Assembly: GCF_000518485.1 (NCBI RefSeq)
Contig: NZ_JADR01000001.1
Location: forward strand, 770,672 to 834,671
Source of the DNA: Olleya marilimosa CAM030
GTDB lineage: Bacteria > Bacteroidota > Bacteroidia > Flavobacteriales > Flavobacteriaceae
Direction: 5' to 3'
DNA length: 64,000 nucleotides
Shown here: positions 19,038 to 28,624 of the stretch, piece by piece
Layout of the letters: each line of letters begins with the position of its first letter
Position numbering within the stretch: the first letter of the stretch is position 1
Translations under genes and position numbers: made by a program
The notes under the pieces: model-generated
Database searches by the model: none
Seen by the model: the letters and a program-made list of their open reading frames with translations, nothing else
What the model was told of the DNA's origin: nothing

Positions 19038-21479
19038 ATGAAAGTATTAAAATTTGGAGGAACCTCTGTAGGTTCTGCTCAAAACATAAAAAAAGTCATA
19101 GCCATTCTTCAAAAAGAATCGCTTTCTAGTCCAATCGTTTGCGTTGTATCTGCTGTTGGTGGTATAACGGACAAGTTGTTAGAAGCTGGTGAATTAGCTA
19201 AACAAAAAAACAAAAGCTATATCACTGTTTTTGAAAAAATTAAAACCATTCATTTTAAAGTTATTGAAGGCTTAGCAAATAATCCAAAATCAATACTTAA
19301 AGAAGTAGACGCTACTTTTGAAAACTTAAAACAATTGTTAAATGGAATTTATTTAATTAACGAGTTATCTCCTAAAACGTCAGATAAACTAGTTAGTTAT
19401 GGCGAATTATTGTCCTCTTTTATTATTGCTAAAGTAATGGAAGACTTAAATCTAAATACTGTTTTAAAAAATAGTCAAGAGTTAATTGTAACTAACACAA
19501 ATTTTACAAAAGCAGAAGTTAATTATGACATCACTAATAAAAATATTATAGATTACTTTAATAAAGCCAATCAATTAATCACAATTTTACCAGGTTTTGT
19601 TGCTAAATCACAAAGTGGAGAAACTACTACTTTAGGTCGTGGTGGATCAGATTTTACTGCAGCAATTATAGCTGCTGCTTTAAAAGTTGAGCAATTAGAA
19701 ATTTGGACAGATGTTAGTGGTATGTACACTACTAATCCAAAACTGGTTAAACAAGCTTATCCTATAGCTAATTTATCCTACCAAGAAGCTATGGAATTAT
19801 CTCACTTTGGAGCCAAGGTATTATATCCTCCAACTGTACAGCCTGTTTTAAACTTAGCAATTCCTATACATATAAAAAACACATTACATCCTGAGGCTTT
19901 CGGAACTGTAATTTCTAATCATAAAAAAGAAAACCACCTTACCGTTAAAGGGATTAGCCATATTGACAACGTAGCCTTGCTAACTTTAGAAGGTAGTGGT
20001 ATGGTTGGTATTCCAGGATTTTCTAAGCGCTTATTTGAAACCTTAGCTAACGAAAAAATTAACATCATATTTATAACACAAGCATCTTCAGAACATTCTA
20101 TTTGTTTTGGTATTGATGTTAATAATGCAGAACAAGCTGAACAAGCCATTAATAATGCATTTGAATACGAAATCTCTTTACACAAAATCAACCCAATTAT
20201 TGTTGAAAAAGACTTGTCTATCATTGCTTTAATTGGTGATAACATGAAGAGTCACCAAGGTATTAGCGGAAAACTTTTTAGTACCTTAGGAAAAAACAAT
20301 ATTAATGTTAGAGCAATAGCACAAGGTGCATCAGAAAAAAACATCTCTGCAGTAATTAATCAAAGTGATGTAAAAAAAGCTTTAAATAGCTTACACGAGC
20401 GTTTCTTTGAAGTCAATACTAAACAATTAAATGTGTTTATAACAGGTATTGGAAATGTTGGCGAAAAACTTATTGATCAAATCAAACAACAATATAACTT
20501 TTTAAAGAAAAATCTAAAATTAGATGTCAAAATTGTTGGAATGTCTAACTCCAGAAAAATGATTTTTAATCCTAACGGAATAGATTTAAATAATTGGACA
20601 GAACCGTTTCATCATGCAGACAAATCAAGCATCGAAGGGTTTTATCAAAAAGTAATAGAGCTTAATCTTAGAAACAGCATTTTTGTAGATGTTACTGCAA
20701 ATAAAGACGTTGCTTCTGTTTATGAAAACTACCTAAAGCAAAGTGTTGCAGTCGTGGCTTGTAATAAAATTGCTTGTTCGGATACATTTGCTAATTACAA
20801 AAATCTGCAAGATTTATCGCTTAAATATAATGCGCCATTTTTATACGAAACTAATGTTGGTGCAGGTTTACCAATCATTAATACGCTTAATAACTTAGTT
20901 GCTTCTGGAGACAAAGTCATTAGTATACAAGCTGTATTATCAGGTAGTTTAAATTTTGTGTTTAATAATTTTAGTGATAAAAAGAATTTTCATGATACAG
21001 TAAAACAAGCACAATTTGAAGGGTATACAGAGCCTGATCCACGTATTGATTTAAGCGGAATTGATGTGGCTAGAAAAATATTAATTCTTGCTCGAGAAAA
21101 CGGAATTCCGATGGAAATTGAAGATATTACAAACGATTCTTTTTTAACCGAAGCTAATTTAAACAGCGACTCTGTTGACGACTTTTATGACACTTTAATT
21201 AATGATGAAGCACATTTTCAAAAGCTATATGCTTCGGCTAAAGCCAACAAATGTCAGCTAAAATATGTTGCCGAATATAAAAATGGAAAAGCTAAAGTAG
21301 GATTACAAGAAGTGCCAGAAGGACATCCTTTTTATAATCTTGAAGGAAAAGATAACATCGTTATGTTTTACACACAACGCTATCCAGAACAGCCTTTAAT
21401 AGTTAAAGGTGCTGGTGCAGGAGCAGATGTGACTGCATCTGGATTATTTGCAGATATTATCAGAATAGGGAATAAATAA
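19038..21479 (+). CDS. thrA: Bifunctional aspartate kinase / homoserine dehydrogenase
   Basis: An 813-residue fusion that catalyses steps 1 and 3 of threonine biosynthesis. The kinase domain (about 1-285) starts with KFGGTSVGS. A pair of ACT regulatory domains follows (about 305-455, with GMVGIPGFSKRLFETL and GDNMKSHQGISGKLF). The homoserine dehydrogenase domain begins near 465 with the NAD(P) loop GIGNVGEKL and contains the family motif FEGYTEPDPRIDLSGIDV. Feedback inhibition by threonine is expected from the ACT domains. It is the first gene of thrABC, behind the leader peptide. Confidence 0.97.
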   Translation: MKVLKFGGTSVGSAQNIKKVIAILQKESLSSPIVCVVSAVGGITDKLLEAGELAKQKNKSYITVFEKIKTIHFKVIEGLANNPKSILKEVDATFENLKQLLNGIYLINELSPKTSDKLVSYGELLSSFIIAKVMEDLNLNTVLKNSQELIVTNTNFTKAEVNYDITNKNIIDYFNKANQLITILPGFVAKSQSGETTTLGRGGSDFTAAIIAAALKVEQLEIWTDVSGMYTTNPKLVKQAYPIANLSYQEAMELSHFGAKVLYPPTVQPVLNLAIPIHIKNTLHPEAFGTVISNHKKENHLTVKGISHIDNVALLTLEGSGMVGIPGFSKRLFETLANEKINIIFITQASSEHSICFGIDVNNAEQAEQAINNAFEYEISLHKINPIIVEKDLSIIALIGDNMKSHQGISGKLFSTLGKNNINVRAIAQGASEKNISAVINQSDVKKALNSLHERFFEVNTKQLNVFITGIGNVGEKLIDQIKQQYNFLKKNLKLDVKIVGMSNSRKMIFNPNGIDLNNWTEPFHHADKSSIEGFYQKVIELNLRNSIFVDVTANKDVASVYENYLKQSVAVVACNKIACSDTFANYKNLQDLSLKYNAPFLYETNVGAGLPIINTLNNLVASGDKVISIQAVLSGSLNFVFNNFSDKKNFHDTVKQAQFEGYTEPDPRIDLSGIDVARKILILARENGIPMEIEDITNDSFLTEANLNSDSVDDFYDTLINDEAHFQKLYASAKANKCQLKYVAEYKNGKAKVGLQEVPEGHPFYNLEGKDNIVMFYTQRYPEQPLIVKGAGAGADVTASGLFADIIRIGNK

Positions 21480-21511
21480 GTAAAAAAAGGCTTTAAATAG
21501 TAAAAAAATAT

Positions 21512-21525
21512 CGCTTTCGCGGAAA
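21512..21525. repeat. 14-bp repeat CGCTTTCGCGGAAA, copy 1
   Basis: A GC-rich 14-mer in the otherwise AT-rich 65-base gap between thrA and thrB. An identical copy lies at 40631-40644, inside a coding sequence. Confidence 0.6.
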
Positions 21526-21544
21526 TTATAAAAAGAAGTTTTAA

Positions 21545-22468
21545 ATGAACGAAATCAAAATATTCTCACCAGCAACAGTAGCTAACGTTGCTTGCGGATT
21601 TGATGTATTAGGCTTTTGCTTAGATACTATTGGTGACGAAATGGTGATTAGAAAAACCACTGAAAAAGGAATCAAAATCACTAAAATAATTGGTGCAAAT
21701 CTTCCTTTTGAAACAGATAAAAATGTTGCTAGTGTTTCGGCTTTAGCCTTATATAATGACGCTAATCCTGATTGTGGATTTGAAATTGAGATTTATAAAA
21801 ATATTAAACCAGGAAGCGGAATTGGAAGCAGTTCTGCAAGTGCAGCTGGAAGTGTATTTGCTATAAACGAGCTGTTAGGCAGACCATATAATGAAACCCA
21901 ATTAACTAATTTTGCTATGAAAGGTGAAGCTATTGCTAGTGGTTGCGAGCATGCAGATAATATTGCTCCTGCCCTATTTGGTGGTTTTACTTTAGTAAAA
22001 AGCACATCACCTTTACAAGTTTTACAATTGCCTACACCAGAAGATTTATTTGTAACGATTATCCATCCACAAATTGAAGTTAAAACCTCTGAAGCACGTG
22101 CTATTTTACCAAAACAGATTCCGTTGCAAAATGCCATCACACAATGGTCAAACGTTGGTAGCTTGGTACATGCTTTACATACTAACGACTACAATTTACT
22201 TAGTCAATCATTAAATGATGTAGTTGTAGAGCCTTATAGAAGTCAATTAATACCTCATTTTAATTCGGTTAAAACCGAAGTCATAAAAGCAGGTGCTTTA
22301 GGCGCTGGAATTTCTGGTTCTGGACCGTCAATATTCGCTTTATCAAAAAGTAAAAATACTGCGGAAAATGTAGCTAAAGCAATGACCACTATCTATGCTA
22401 AAACAGACATTAATTTTATTACTTATGTGTCAAAGATTAACACAGAAGGCATGAAAATACTAAGTTAA
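21545..22468 (+). CDS. thrB: Homoserine kinase
   Basis: A 307-residue GHMP kinase that phosphorylates homoserine to O-phosphohomoserine. The ATP-binding motif PGSGIGSSSASAAGS lies near residues 90-105. The N terminus (IFSPATVANVACGFDVLG) and the C-terminal GAGISGSGPSIFAL motif are those of ThrB. It lies 65 bases after thrA and 82 bases before thrC, in the order of the classical operon. Confidence 0.97.
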   Translation: MNEIKIFSPATVANVACGFDVLGFCLDTIGDEMVIRKTTEKGIKITKIIGANLPFETDKNVASVSALALYNDANPDCGFEIEIYKNIKPGSGIGSSSASAAGSVFAINELLGRPYNETQLTNFAMKGEAIASGCEHADNIAPALFGGFTLVKSTSPLQVLQLPTPEDLFVTIIHPQIEVKTSEARAILPKQIPLQNAITQWSNVGSLVHALHTNDYNLLSQSLNDVVVEPYRSQLIPHFNSVKTEVIKAGALGAGISGSGPSIFALSKSKNTAENVAKAMTTIYAKTDINFITYVSKINTEGMKILS

Positions 22469-22550
22469 TTATCATAACTAGTAAACTAAAATATTATAAA
22501 CGGATGACCATATCCTGTGTCCTGACAAAGACAAACAAAAAACAAAAAAA

Positions 22551-23843
22551 ATGAACTACTACTCATTAAACCATAAAGCACCTAATACAACATTTAAAGA
22601 TGCTGTTGTAAAAGGATTAGCGCCAGATAAAGGATTGTATTTTCCAGAACGTATAACACCTTTACCTGCTTCATTTTTTGAAAATATAGATCATTTAAGT
22701 TACAACGCTATTGCGTTTGAAGCCTTACAACAATTTGTGAGTCCAGATATACCTAAGGATGTTTTAAAAACTATTATTGCTGAAACCTTATCGTTTGAAT
22801 TTCCTGTGGTAAAACTGAATGATAACATCTCAACATTAGAGCTTTTTCATGGACCAACCATGGCTTTTAAAGATGTTGGAGCCCGATTTATGGCACGTTG
22901 TTTAGGTTATTTTAATAAAGATAATACTAATCAAGTTACAGTATTAGTAGCTACTTCTGGAGATACAGGAGGTGCTGTTGCCAATGGATTTTTAGGTGTT
23001 AAAGGTGTTAATGTTGTTATTTTGTATCCTTCAGGAAAAGTAAGCGATATTCAAGAAAAACAACTGACAACGCTAGGTCAAAATATTAAAGCTTTGGAAG
23101 TTGATGGTGTATTTGACGATTGTCAAGACATGGTTAAACGTGCTTTTTTGGATGATACGTTAACTAGTAAAATGCAATTAACATCTGCAAACTCTATAAA
23201 TGTAGCACGTTGGTTACCACAACTACTTTATTTTATGTTTGCCTATAAACAATTACACAAATCACATAAAGACATTGTGTTTTCTGTACCTAGTGGAAAT
23301 TTTGGTAATGTATGTGCAGGAATGATGGCACAACAATTAGGTTTACCTATAAAACATTTTATTGCGTCTAATAATCAAAATAACGTGGTTACTAACTACT
23401 TAAAAACGGAGCAATATTCACCAAAACAATCTGTGCAAACCATTAGTAATGCAATGGATGTTGGTAATCCTAGTAACTTTATTCGTATTCAGGAAATTTA
23501 TAAAAATAACTTTGGTACGTTAAAGGAAAACTTATCGTCATTTAGCTTTACAGATGAAGACACAAAAGTGGCTTTAAAAGAGCTATATAATACTTATAAT
23601 TACGTTGCAGATCCACATGGAGCAGTTGGTTATTTAGGCTGTAAAGCCTACTTAAAAAAGAATCCTAAGTCACATTGCGTGTTTTTAGAAACTGCACATC
23701 CAACTAAATTTTTAGATGTTGTTGAAGACGTTATTAAAGATAAACAAGCCTTACCACCACAAATTGAAGCAGTTATGGACAAAACTAAAGTAGCCACTAA
23801 AATTAGTGATTATGCTGGTTTAAAGTCGTTTTTACTTGAGTAA
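22551..23843 (+). CDS. thrC: Threonine synthase
   Basis: A 430-residue PLP enzyme converting O-phosphohomoserine to threonine. The N-terminal motif NHKAPNTTFKDAVVKGLAPDKGLYFP is typical. The PLP lysine is Lys107 in HGPTMAFKDVGARF. A phosphate-binding SGDTGGAVA loop and the VPSGNFGNV motif are present. It completes thrABC; a VOC gene follows after 46 bases before the first terminator. Confidence 0.97.
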   Translation: MNYYSLNHKAPNTTFKDAVVKGLAPDKGLYFPERITPLPASFFENIDHLSYNAIAFEALQQFVSPDIPKDVLKTIIAETLSFEFPVVKLNDNISTLELFHGPTMAFKDVGARFMARCLGYFNKDNTNQVTVLVATSGDTGGAVANGFLGVKGVNVVILYPSGKVSDIQEKQLTTLGQNIKALEVDGVFDDCQDMVKRAFLDDTLTSKMQLTSANSINVARWLPQLLYFMFAYKQLHKSHKDIVFSVPSGNFGNVCAGMMAQQLGLPIKHFIASNNQNNVVTNYLKTEQYSPKQSVQTISNAMDVGNPSNFIRIQEIYKNNFGTLKENLSSFSFTDEDTKVALKELYNTYNYVADPHGAVGYLGCKAYLKKNPKSHCVFLETAHPTKFLDVVEDVIKDKQALPPQIEAVMDKTKVATKISDYAGLKSFLLE

Positions 23844-23889
23844 TAACAGGTTTTTTGATTAGTTAACTATACTAAAACAACACATTACA

Positions 23890-24270
23890 ATGACGTTTAA
23901 ACATGATCACATTGCTTTATCTGTAAAGGATGTTAACGCATCGGTTAATTTTTATCAACGTATTTTTGATTTAAAAGAAGTTAAAAACACAGCTTCTACC
24001 TCTAAAACAAGATGGCTTGCACTTACGGATCAAAAACAAATCCATTTAATACCTAGACCAGAATTAGAAGTTAAAACCAATAAAGCGGTTCATTTTGCTT
24101 TAGCCACACCTAATTTTGACGCTTTTGTAAAATACCTTCAAAGTTTAGATATTTATTATTCTGATTGGCGTGATACACCTAAAAAAGATTATGTTCGTGA
24201 TGATGGTGTTAAGCAAATTTACTTTCAAGATCCTGATGGTTATTGGATAGAGGTAAATAATGCTGAATAG
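23890..24270 (+). CDS. VOC family protein (glyoxalase/bleomycin-resistance fold)
   Basis: A 126-residue protein with two beta-alpha-beta-beta-beta modules. Candidate metal ligands are His5/His7 of KHDHIALSV, His near residue 69 (AVHFALA) and a Glu at the C terminus (DPDGYWIEVNN). These small vicinal-oxygen-chelate proteins include glyoxalases, dioxygenases and binding proteins, so the reaction cannot be named. It is the last gene before the terminator at 24281 and may be transcribed with thrABC. Confidence 0.85.
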   Translation: MTFKHDHIALSVKDVNASVNFYQRIFDLKEVKNTASTSKTRWLALTDQKQIHLIPRPELEVKTNKAVHFALATPNFDAFVKYLQSLDIYYSDWRDTPKKDYVRDDGVKQIYFQDPDGYWIEVNNAE

Positions 24271-24280
24271 TAAAAACAAT

Positions 24281-24312
24281 AAAAAAAAGCTACCAATGGT
24301 AGCTTTTTTTTT
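24281..24312. terminator. Bidirectional rho-independent terminator
   Basis: GCTACC-AAT-GGTAGC stem flanked by A8 and T9, at the end of the thr transcription unit and facing a minus-strand gene. Confidence 0.88.
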
Positions 24313-24335
24313 AAGTTTGAATTACAATTTAATGT

Positions 24336-24980
24336 TTATCCGTTAACTGTGGACACCTTGTTTAAAGCATCACCAATTAAAGTTTCACCTTTTAAAATCT
24401 CGAATGTAGCATTATTTGCAACATCGTCATTTAATGATCTTACTAAAGTTTGAGCAACATCATTTCTGCTTATCTCTCCGCTTTTATTTAACTTAGTTTC
24501 TAATTGTATTTTGTTAGTTAAATCTCCGTTAGTTAAAGATCCAGGTCTAACAATACTATAATTTAGTCCACTAGATTTTAAGTACTCATCTGCGTTATGT
24601 TTAGCTTTCAAGTAGTCTTGTAACTGCTCAGCTTGTTGTGGTTGATCTGCTCCCATAGAGCTTAACATGACAAACTTTTTAACATTATTTTTATTGGATG
24701 CATCAATTAGTCGTTTTGCACCTTCTTGATCAACTTGAACTACTTTTTTTCCTCCAGAACCTGCAGCAAAAACAACTTTATCAATAGTTTTATTAAAAGC
24801 AACAGAAACATCTTGCTCTAAATCTGCTAAAACTGTTTCGATATTTTTAGCTTTAAAATAAGCGATTTGTTCTTCCTTTCTAACCATTGCAATTGGGTTA
24901 AAATATTGAGATTCGTTTAAAAGATTTACTATTTTTTTTCCTGTGGTACCATTTGCACCTGCTACTAATATATTTTCCAT
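24336..24980 (-). CDS. NAD(P)-binding SDR family protein
   Basis: A 214-residue atypical short-chain dehydrogenase/NmrA-like protein. The Rossmann nucleotide-binding motif GANGTTGKK is at residues 8-16. The central strand MLSSMGADQP and the YSIVRPGSLTNG segment match the SDR_a5 (NAD(P)H-binding) group. The usual YxxxK catalytic pair is not obvious, so it may be a redox sensor or a reductase acting on a quinone or sugar. It is monocistronic and lies between a shared terminator and an intergenic region of about 170 bases. Confidence 0.85.
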   Translation of the reverse strand: MENILVAGANGTTGKKIVNLLNESQYFNPIAMVRKEEQIAYFKAKNIETVLADLEQDVSVAFNKTIDKVVFAAGSGGKKVVQVDQEGAKRLIDASNKNNVKKFVMLSSMGADQPQQAEQLQDYLKAKHNADEYLKSSGLNYSIVRPGSLTNGDLTNKIQLETKLNKSGEISRNDVAQTLVRSLNDDVANNATFEILKGETLIGDALNKVSTVNG

Positions 24981-25147
24981 ACTTAAAGATAATAGCTAAT
25001 CGCTTGGATACCAAAAAACAAACATTGGTTTAACTTTAGTTTAATAGATTAAGTAAGGTTATTTAAACTTATATTAATTTTTTTAACATTTGAAGTTGTC
25101 AATTATAATAACGACCTTATAAAATTAAAAACCTCAAAAAATCAATT

Positions 25148-25549
25148 ATGACTATAAACAATAAACTAATTAGCAAAGGATTTATACTTGCTGGTATCAT
25201 GAATTGCTCAGTATTACTTTTTTCTAGAGGTTTTACCAACAAGACTATTAACACTTACGATCCAGATGTAATGTCCAATTTTGGTATGGTGATGATTTTA
25301 ATTTGGGGATTAGCTTACATATCTGTTGCGTATAAATTTCAGAATGTAAAATGGTTAGTTTTGATTTTTGCTATCGAAAAATTAATTTATGGTTGTGTCT
25401 GGTTACAATGGATGACAACTAATGATGTTAGCAAAGTTTACGATGAGGATAAAATGGCTGGCATCTTTTACTCTATTTATGGAATAAACGATTGGTTGTT
25501 TTGTGTTTTCTTTTTATATGTTTTTATTAGATTATTGAGACAGCAATAA
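25148..25549 (+). CDS. Hypothetical membrane protein
   Basis: A 133-residue protein with four predicted membrane helices (about 11-27, 42-61, 66-84 and 108-128) and short loops. It has no recognised motif. The layout resembles small DoxX-like or DUF-type membrane proteins, but no family can be assigned. It appears monocistronic. Confidence 0.7.
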   Translation: MTINNKLISKGFILAGIMNCSVLLFSRGFTNKTINTYDPDVMSNFGMVMILIWGLAYISVAYKFQNVKWLVLIFAIEKLIYGCVWLQWMTTNDVSKVYDEDKMAGIFYSIYGINDWLFCVFFLYVFIRLLRQQ

Positions 25550-25599
25550 AATTAATTGTTAGCAGTTTGATTACTTATTACTTAGCTAAAATAATGTCG

Positions 25600-25607
25600 T
25601 ATCTTTG
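25600..25607 (+). promoter_or_regulatory. Promoter -7 element (TATCTTTG)
   Basis: TATCTTTGCA is an exact match to the flavobacterial -7 element. It lies 26 bases upstream of the DMP19-type gene. Confidence 0.6.
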
Positions 25608-25633
25608 CATCCTCTTTAAATTTAAATGTTTTA

Positions 25634-26101
25634 ATGACAGAAATAGACTTTGCGCTAAGCCAAAAACAAGACACCGAAATCATAGAATTGGTAGGTACTG
25701 TTTTATGGAACAAAGCCAGTGAAGTTAGTAGTTTTGAACAACTTTCTGAACCTGAAAAAACGTTTGTTTACATTGATATTTTTGAAGGCGAATTAAATAA
25801 TGGTGGTTTATTTGACTTTTTTTATAATACATCTGGAGCTTTTGCCCATCAAGTGTTGGATGCTTATCAAGCAATTGGTGCTGAGGAATCCACTGCAATT
25901 GTAAGTCAAGCTATAGCCTTGTTTCCAGATTTACCAGTATCTAAAGATCTTTTTATTAGGAGACAATTACTCTCTAATTTAAAGCAAACTGTATTAGATG
26001 AATGGGAAAAACTTGAAACTCAATTTTTTATTTCTGAAGAAGCTATTGTAACCTTACTTATTGATTACATTACAATTAATAAAACCTATTTTGAATATTA
26101 A
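25634..26101 (+). CDS. DMP19-type protein (DUF4375)
   Basis: A 155-residue acidic, helical protein. The central motif ELNNGGLFDFFYNTSGAFAHQVLDAYQAIGA is the signature of the DUF4375/DMP19 group. In Neisseria, DMP19 is a DNA mimic that sequesters a transcription factor; whether this protein does the same is unknown. There is no signal peptide. It has its own promoter and lies 41 bases upstream of a CDP-alcohol phosphatidyltransferase gene, with which it may be co-transcribed. Confidence 0.8.
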   Translation: MTEIDFALSQKQDTEIIELVGTVLWNKASEVSSFEQLSEPEKTFVYIDIFEGELNNGGLFDFFYNTSGAFAHQVLDAYQAIGAEESTAIVSQAIALFPDLPVSKDLFIRRQLLSNLKQTVLDEWEKLETQFFISEEAIVTLLIDYITINKTYFEY

Positions 26102-26142
26102 CATGGTATATTCCGCAACACCTTTCTATCTTATGACTATAC

Positions 26143-26910
26143 ATGTCAAAACTACCCAAAGCGCATAAATTTGTTGATCTTTCTGATTATGGAAGACCAA
26201 TAGCCAGACAAATTGCAAACCGTTTAAAATACACTAATTTTACTCCAGTGCACGTCACCTTAGCCTTTATAATTTCGGGCTTAATAGCTATTTATTGTAT
26301 CATTGAAAATCTGTTTTGGTTAGCTGCATTTTTTTTAATCCTTAAATCTATTTTAGATGCTGCAGATGGTGAGTTAGCTAGAATAAAACAAACACCTTCT
26401 TATACTGGACGCTACTTAGACTCGGTTGCAGATATTATTTTAAACGCCATCATATTTAGTGCCATTTGGTATGTCACTAATGCTTCCCTTTGGCTAACCA
26501 TTTTAGCTTTTTTGGGTGTACAATTACAAGGTACTTTATATAATTACTATTATGTGATTTTAAGAAATAAGTTTGAAGGTGATACCACAAGTCGCATTTT
26601 TGAAACTAAAACGCCTACAGCCTTAGCTGGCGAGAAGCAAAGCAACGTAAATATTCTTTTTAAGTTATATAAATTGCTTTATGGTGGATTTGATAAAACC
26701 ATTTACTTTTTGGATCCAAGAGCTGCATATGGAAAAGTATTTCCTAAATGGTTAATGACTAGTATATCAACCTTTGGATTAGGATTTCAGTTATTACTAA
26801 TTGCTTTGTTTTTAGTCTTAGGATTAAAACACATAATTATCCCCTTTTTTGTAGCCTATTCTGGAATGATATTAATTTTTATTGCAATTAGAAAAAGCTT
26901 TTATAAATAA
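26143..26910 (+). CDS. CDP-alcohol phosphatidyltransferase family protein
   Basis: A 255-residue integral membrane enzyme that transfers a phosphoalcohol group from a CDP-linked donor. The complete catalytic signature D-x2-D-G-x2-A-R-x8-G-x3-D-x3-D is seen at residues 72-97. About six membrane helices are predicted. The acceptor (glycerophosphate, inositol or another alcohol) cannot be read from sequence; no phosphatidylserine decarboxylase or other lipid gene is adjacent. A perfect hairpin follows the stop codon. Confidence 0.9.
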   Translation: MSKLPKAHKFVDLSDYGRPIARQIANRLKYTNFTPVHVTLAFIISGLIAIYCIIENLFWLAAFFLILKSILDAADGELARIKQTPSYTGRYLDSVADIILNAIIFSAIWYVTNASLWLTILAFLGVQLQGTLYNYYYVILRNKFEGDTTSRIFETKTPTALAGEKQSNVNILFKLYKLLYGGFDKTIYFLDPRAAYGKVFPKWLMTSISTFGLGFQLLLIALFLVLGLKHIIIPFFVAYSGMILIFIAIRKSFYK

Positions 26911-26937
26911 TAACAGCACTTAAAAAAGTGCTGTTAT
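26910..26937. terminator. Strong hairpin between convergent genes (atypical terminator)
   Basis: A perfect 12-bp stem ATAACAGCACTT/AAGTGCTGTTAT with loop AAAA. No U-tract follows on either strand, so termination would need Rho or another factor. Confidence 0.5.
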
Positions 26938-26940
26938 AAA

Positions 26941-27243
26941 TTATCTTGTGGTTACAGTATTTTTATCCGATTTGTTACTATATACATAGGTATATATCCA
27001 CATTAATGTAAAAGATGGAATGATATCAAAACCTGGCAATGCTTCTTCTATAAAAGAAAAGACTGCTGCGATCCTACCTGTTCTTCCTTTATATAGTTTA
27101 GTCATTAACCAAGCAGATGCTGGAGCCCAAACGATATCTGCAAACTCACCTATTCCTGGAATAATAAAAGAAACATAACCTAAAGCGTCAAAGATTAATC
27201 CTAAAAATAGTTTAGTGTATTTGTTTGTGTTGTTAAAATTCAT
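26941..27243 (-). CDS. Conserved hypothetical membrane protein
   Basis: A 100-residue protein with two or three membrane helices. The Pro/Gly-rich segment IIPGIGEFADIVWAPASAW and the later EEALPGFDIIPSFTLMW are notable for conserved-looking proline and acidic residues within the membrane region. It resembles small uncharacterised membrane proteins seen in other Flavobacteriaceae, but no function is known. The gene stands alone, 53 bases downstream of folE. Confidence 0.75.
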   Translation of the reverse strand: MNFNNTNKYTKLFLGLIFDALGYVSFIIPGIGEFADIVWAPASAWLMTKLYKGRTGRIAAVFSFIEEALPGFDIIPSFTLMWIYTYVYSNKSDKNTVTTR

Positions 27244-27296
27244 TGATGTTATTTTGTAATTCTATTTTAGATAAAGCAAATAGTATTCCAAAAAAT

Positions 27297-27893
27297 CTAA
27301 CTTAATTTAGAACTAATTAGGTTTAAAAACTCAGTTCGTGTTTCAATGTTTTCAAAAGCACCTCTAAAACCAGAGGTTGTCGTTACACTATTTTGTTTTT
27401 GTACACCTCGCATTTGCATGCACATATGACTAGCTTCAATAACAACAGCAACACCTTCTGGCTTTAACGTGTCGTTTATACAATCTAAAATTTGATGTGT
27501 CAAACGCTCTTGTACTTGTAATCGCCTAGAAAAAACATCTACAATGCGTGGTAATTTACTTAAACCTACAATATGTCCATTAGGTATGTATGCAATGTGA
27601 GCTTTACCAAAAAATGGCAAAATATGGTGTTCGCAAAGCGAATAAAACTCGATATCCTTAACAATTACCATATCATTATATTCCTCTTTAAACATGGCAC
27701 CTTTTAAGATGTTTGCTGCATCTTGGTTATAGCCTTGCGTTAAAAACTGCATGGCTTTTGCTGCACGTTCTGGAGTTTTTATTAAGCCTTCACGAGACGT
27801 ATCTTCACCTAAATCTTCAATAATATTTTTATATCTATTTTTGACATCATCTGTCACTTTGATATTGTACTCTTCAAATTTTTTATAGGGCAT
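27297..27893 (-). CDS. folE: GTP cyclohydrolase I
   Basis: A 198-residue FolE that converts GTP to 7,8-dihydroneopterin triphosphate, the first step of tetrahydrofolate synthesis. The zinc ligands are Cys87 and His90 ([10 protein letters not shown]) and Cys158 (HMCMQMRG). The substrate region [23 protein letters not shown] is intact. The start codon overlaps the end of msrA by 11 bases, so the two are co-translated. Confidence 0.96.
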   Translation of the reverse strand: MPYKKFEEYNIKVTDDVKNRYKNIIEDLGEDTSREGLIKTPERAAKAMQFLTQGYNQDAANILKGAMFKEEYNDMVIVKDIEFYSLCEHHILPFFGKAHIAYIPNGHIVGLSKLPRIVDVFSRRLQVQERLTHQILDCINDTLKPEGVAVVIEASHMCMQMRGVQKQNSVTTTSGFRGAFENIETRTEFLNLISSKLS

Positions 27894-28449
27894 TTTTTGA
27901 GGTGTTTTCTTTTAATTTATTACTGTAATAGGTTTTCAATTTAGTGATTTTTGGGTCGATTACAAACTGACAATAAGATGCTTCTCTGTTCCGATCATAA
28001 AATGTTTGATGTTCAGCTTCAGCTATATAAAAAGGACCTAACTCAGTCACCTCTGTAACCACCTTGTTTTCAAATACTTTTTCGTTTTCTAAAAACTGAA
28101 TAAAACCTAAAGCTTCTTCTTTTTGTTGTTCGGAATTATAAAAAATTGCAGATCTATATTGTGTCCCAATATCATGTCCTTGCCTATTTAATGTCGTTGG
28201 ATCATGAGTTGCAAAAAAGACTTCTAACAATTCTACATAACTAATCACAGTATCATCAAAAAATATCTGAATACCTTCTGCATGTCCTGTTCTACCTGTA
28301 GTAATTTCTCGGTATGCAGGGTTTTTAATTGCGCCTCCTGTAAATCCAGAAACAACCTTTTCTACCCCTTTTAACCTTAAAAAAACTGCTTCGGTACACC
28401 AAAAACAACCTCCAGCAAAAGTGGCTACTTTTAAATTTTCTTTTTTCAT
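27883..28449 (-). CDS. msrA: Peptide-methionine (S)-S-oxide reductase
   Basis: A 188-residue MsrA that repairs oxidised methionine. The catalytic Cys15 lies in [11 protein letters not shown]. The usual Gly two residues after Trp is replaced by Cys18, which could be the resolving cysteine, because the C-terminal resolving cysteines of E. coli-type enzymes are not evident (a single Cys occurs in ASYCQFV). It is the first gene of msrA-folE, with a TAGTTTTG element about 40 bases upstream. Confidence 0.95.
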   Translation of the reverse strand: MKKENLKVATFAGGCFWCTEAVFLRLKGVEKVVSGFTGGAIKNPAYREITTGRTGHAEGIQIFFDDTVISYVELLEVFFATHDPTTLNRQGHDIGTQYRSAIFYNSEQQKEEALGFIQFLENEKVFENKVVTEVTELGPFYIAEAEHQTFYDRNREASYCQFVIDPKITKLKTYYSNKLKENTSKNAL

Positions 28450-28487
28450 CTTATAAAAATAACTAATTCTGTTTAACTATTCTTTTT

Positions 28488-28495
28488 CAAAACTA
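28488..28495 (-). promoter_or_regulatory. Promoter -7 element (TAGTTTTG) of msrA-folE
   Basis: Minus-strand TAGTTTTG matches TAnnTTTG, 38 bases upstream of the msrA ATG. No -33 element is clear. Confidence 0.45.
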
Positions 28496-28547
28496 TAACA
28501 GAAGCGAGTTTTAACGTTTAATTATGACTTTATTTTAACTTCAAAAT

Positions 28548-28555
28548 TAGATTTG
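28548..28555 (+). promoter_or_regulatory. Promoter -7 element (TAGATTTG) of DUF5916 gene
   Basis: TAGATTTGCA is the same sequence as in the tRNA operon promoter. It lies 69 bases upstream of the ATG at 28625. Confidence 0.55.
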
Positions 28556-28624
28556 CATTTGTAAACTGTAACAAAGCAAAAAAATAGCTGTCTTTAACAC
28601 AGTAACAATCAATCAAAAAGCCAA

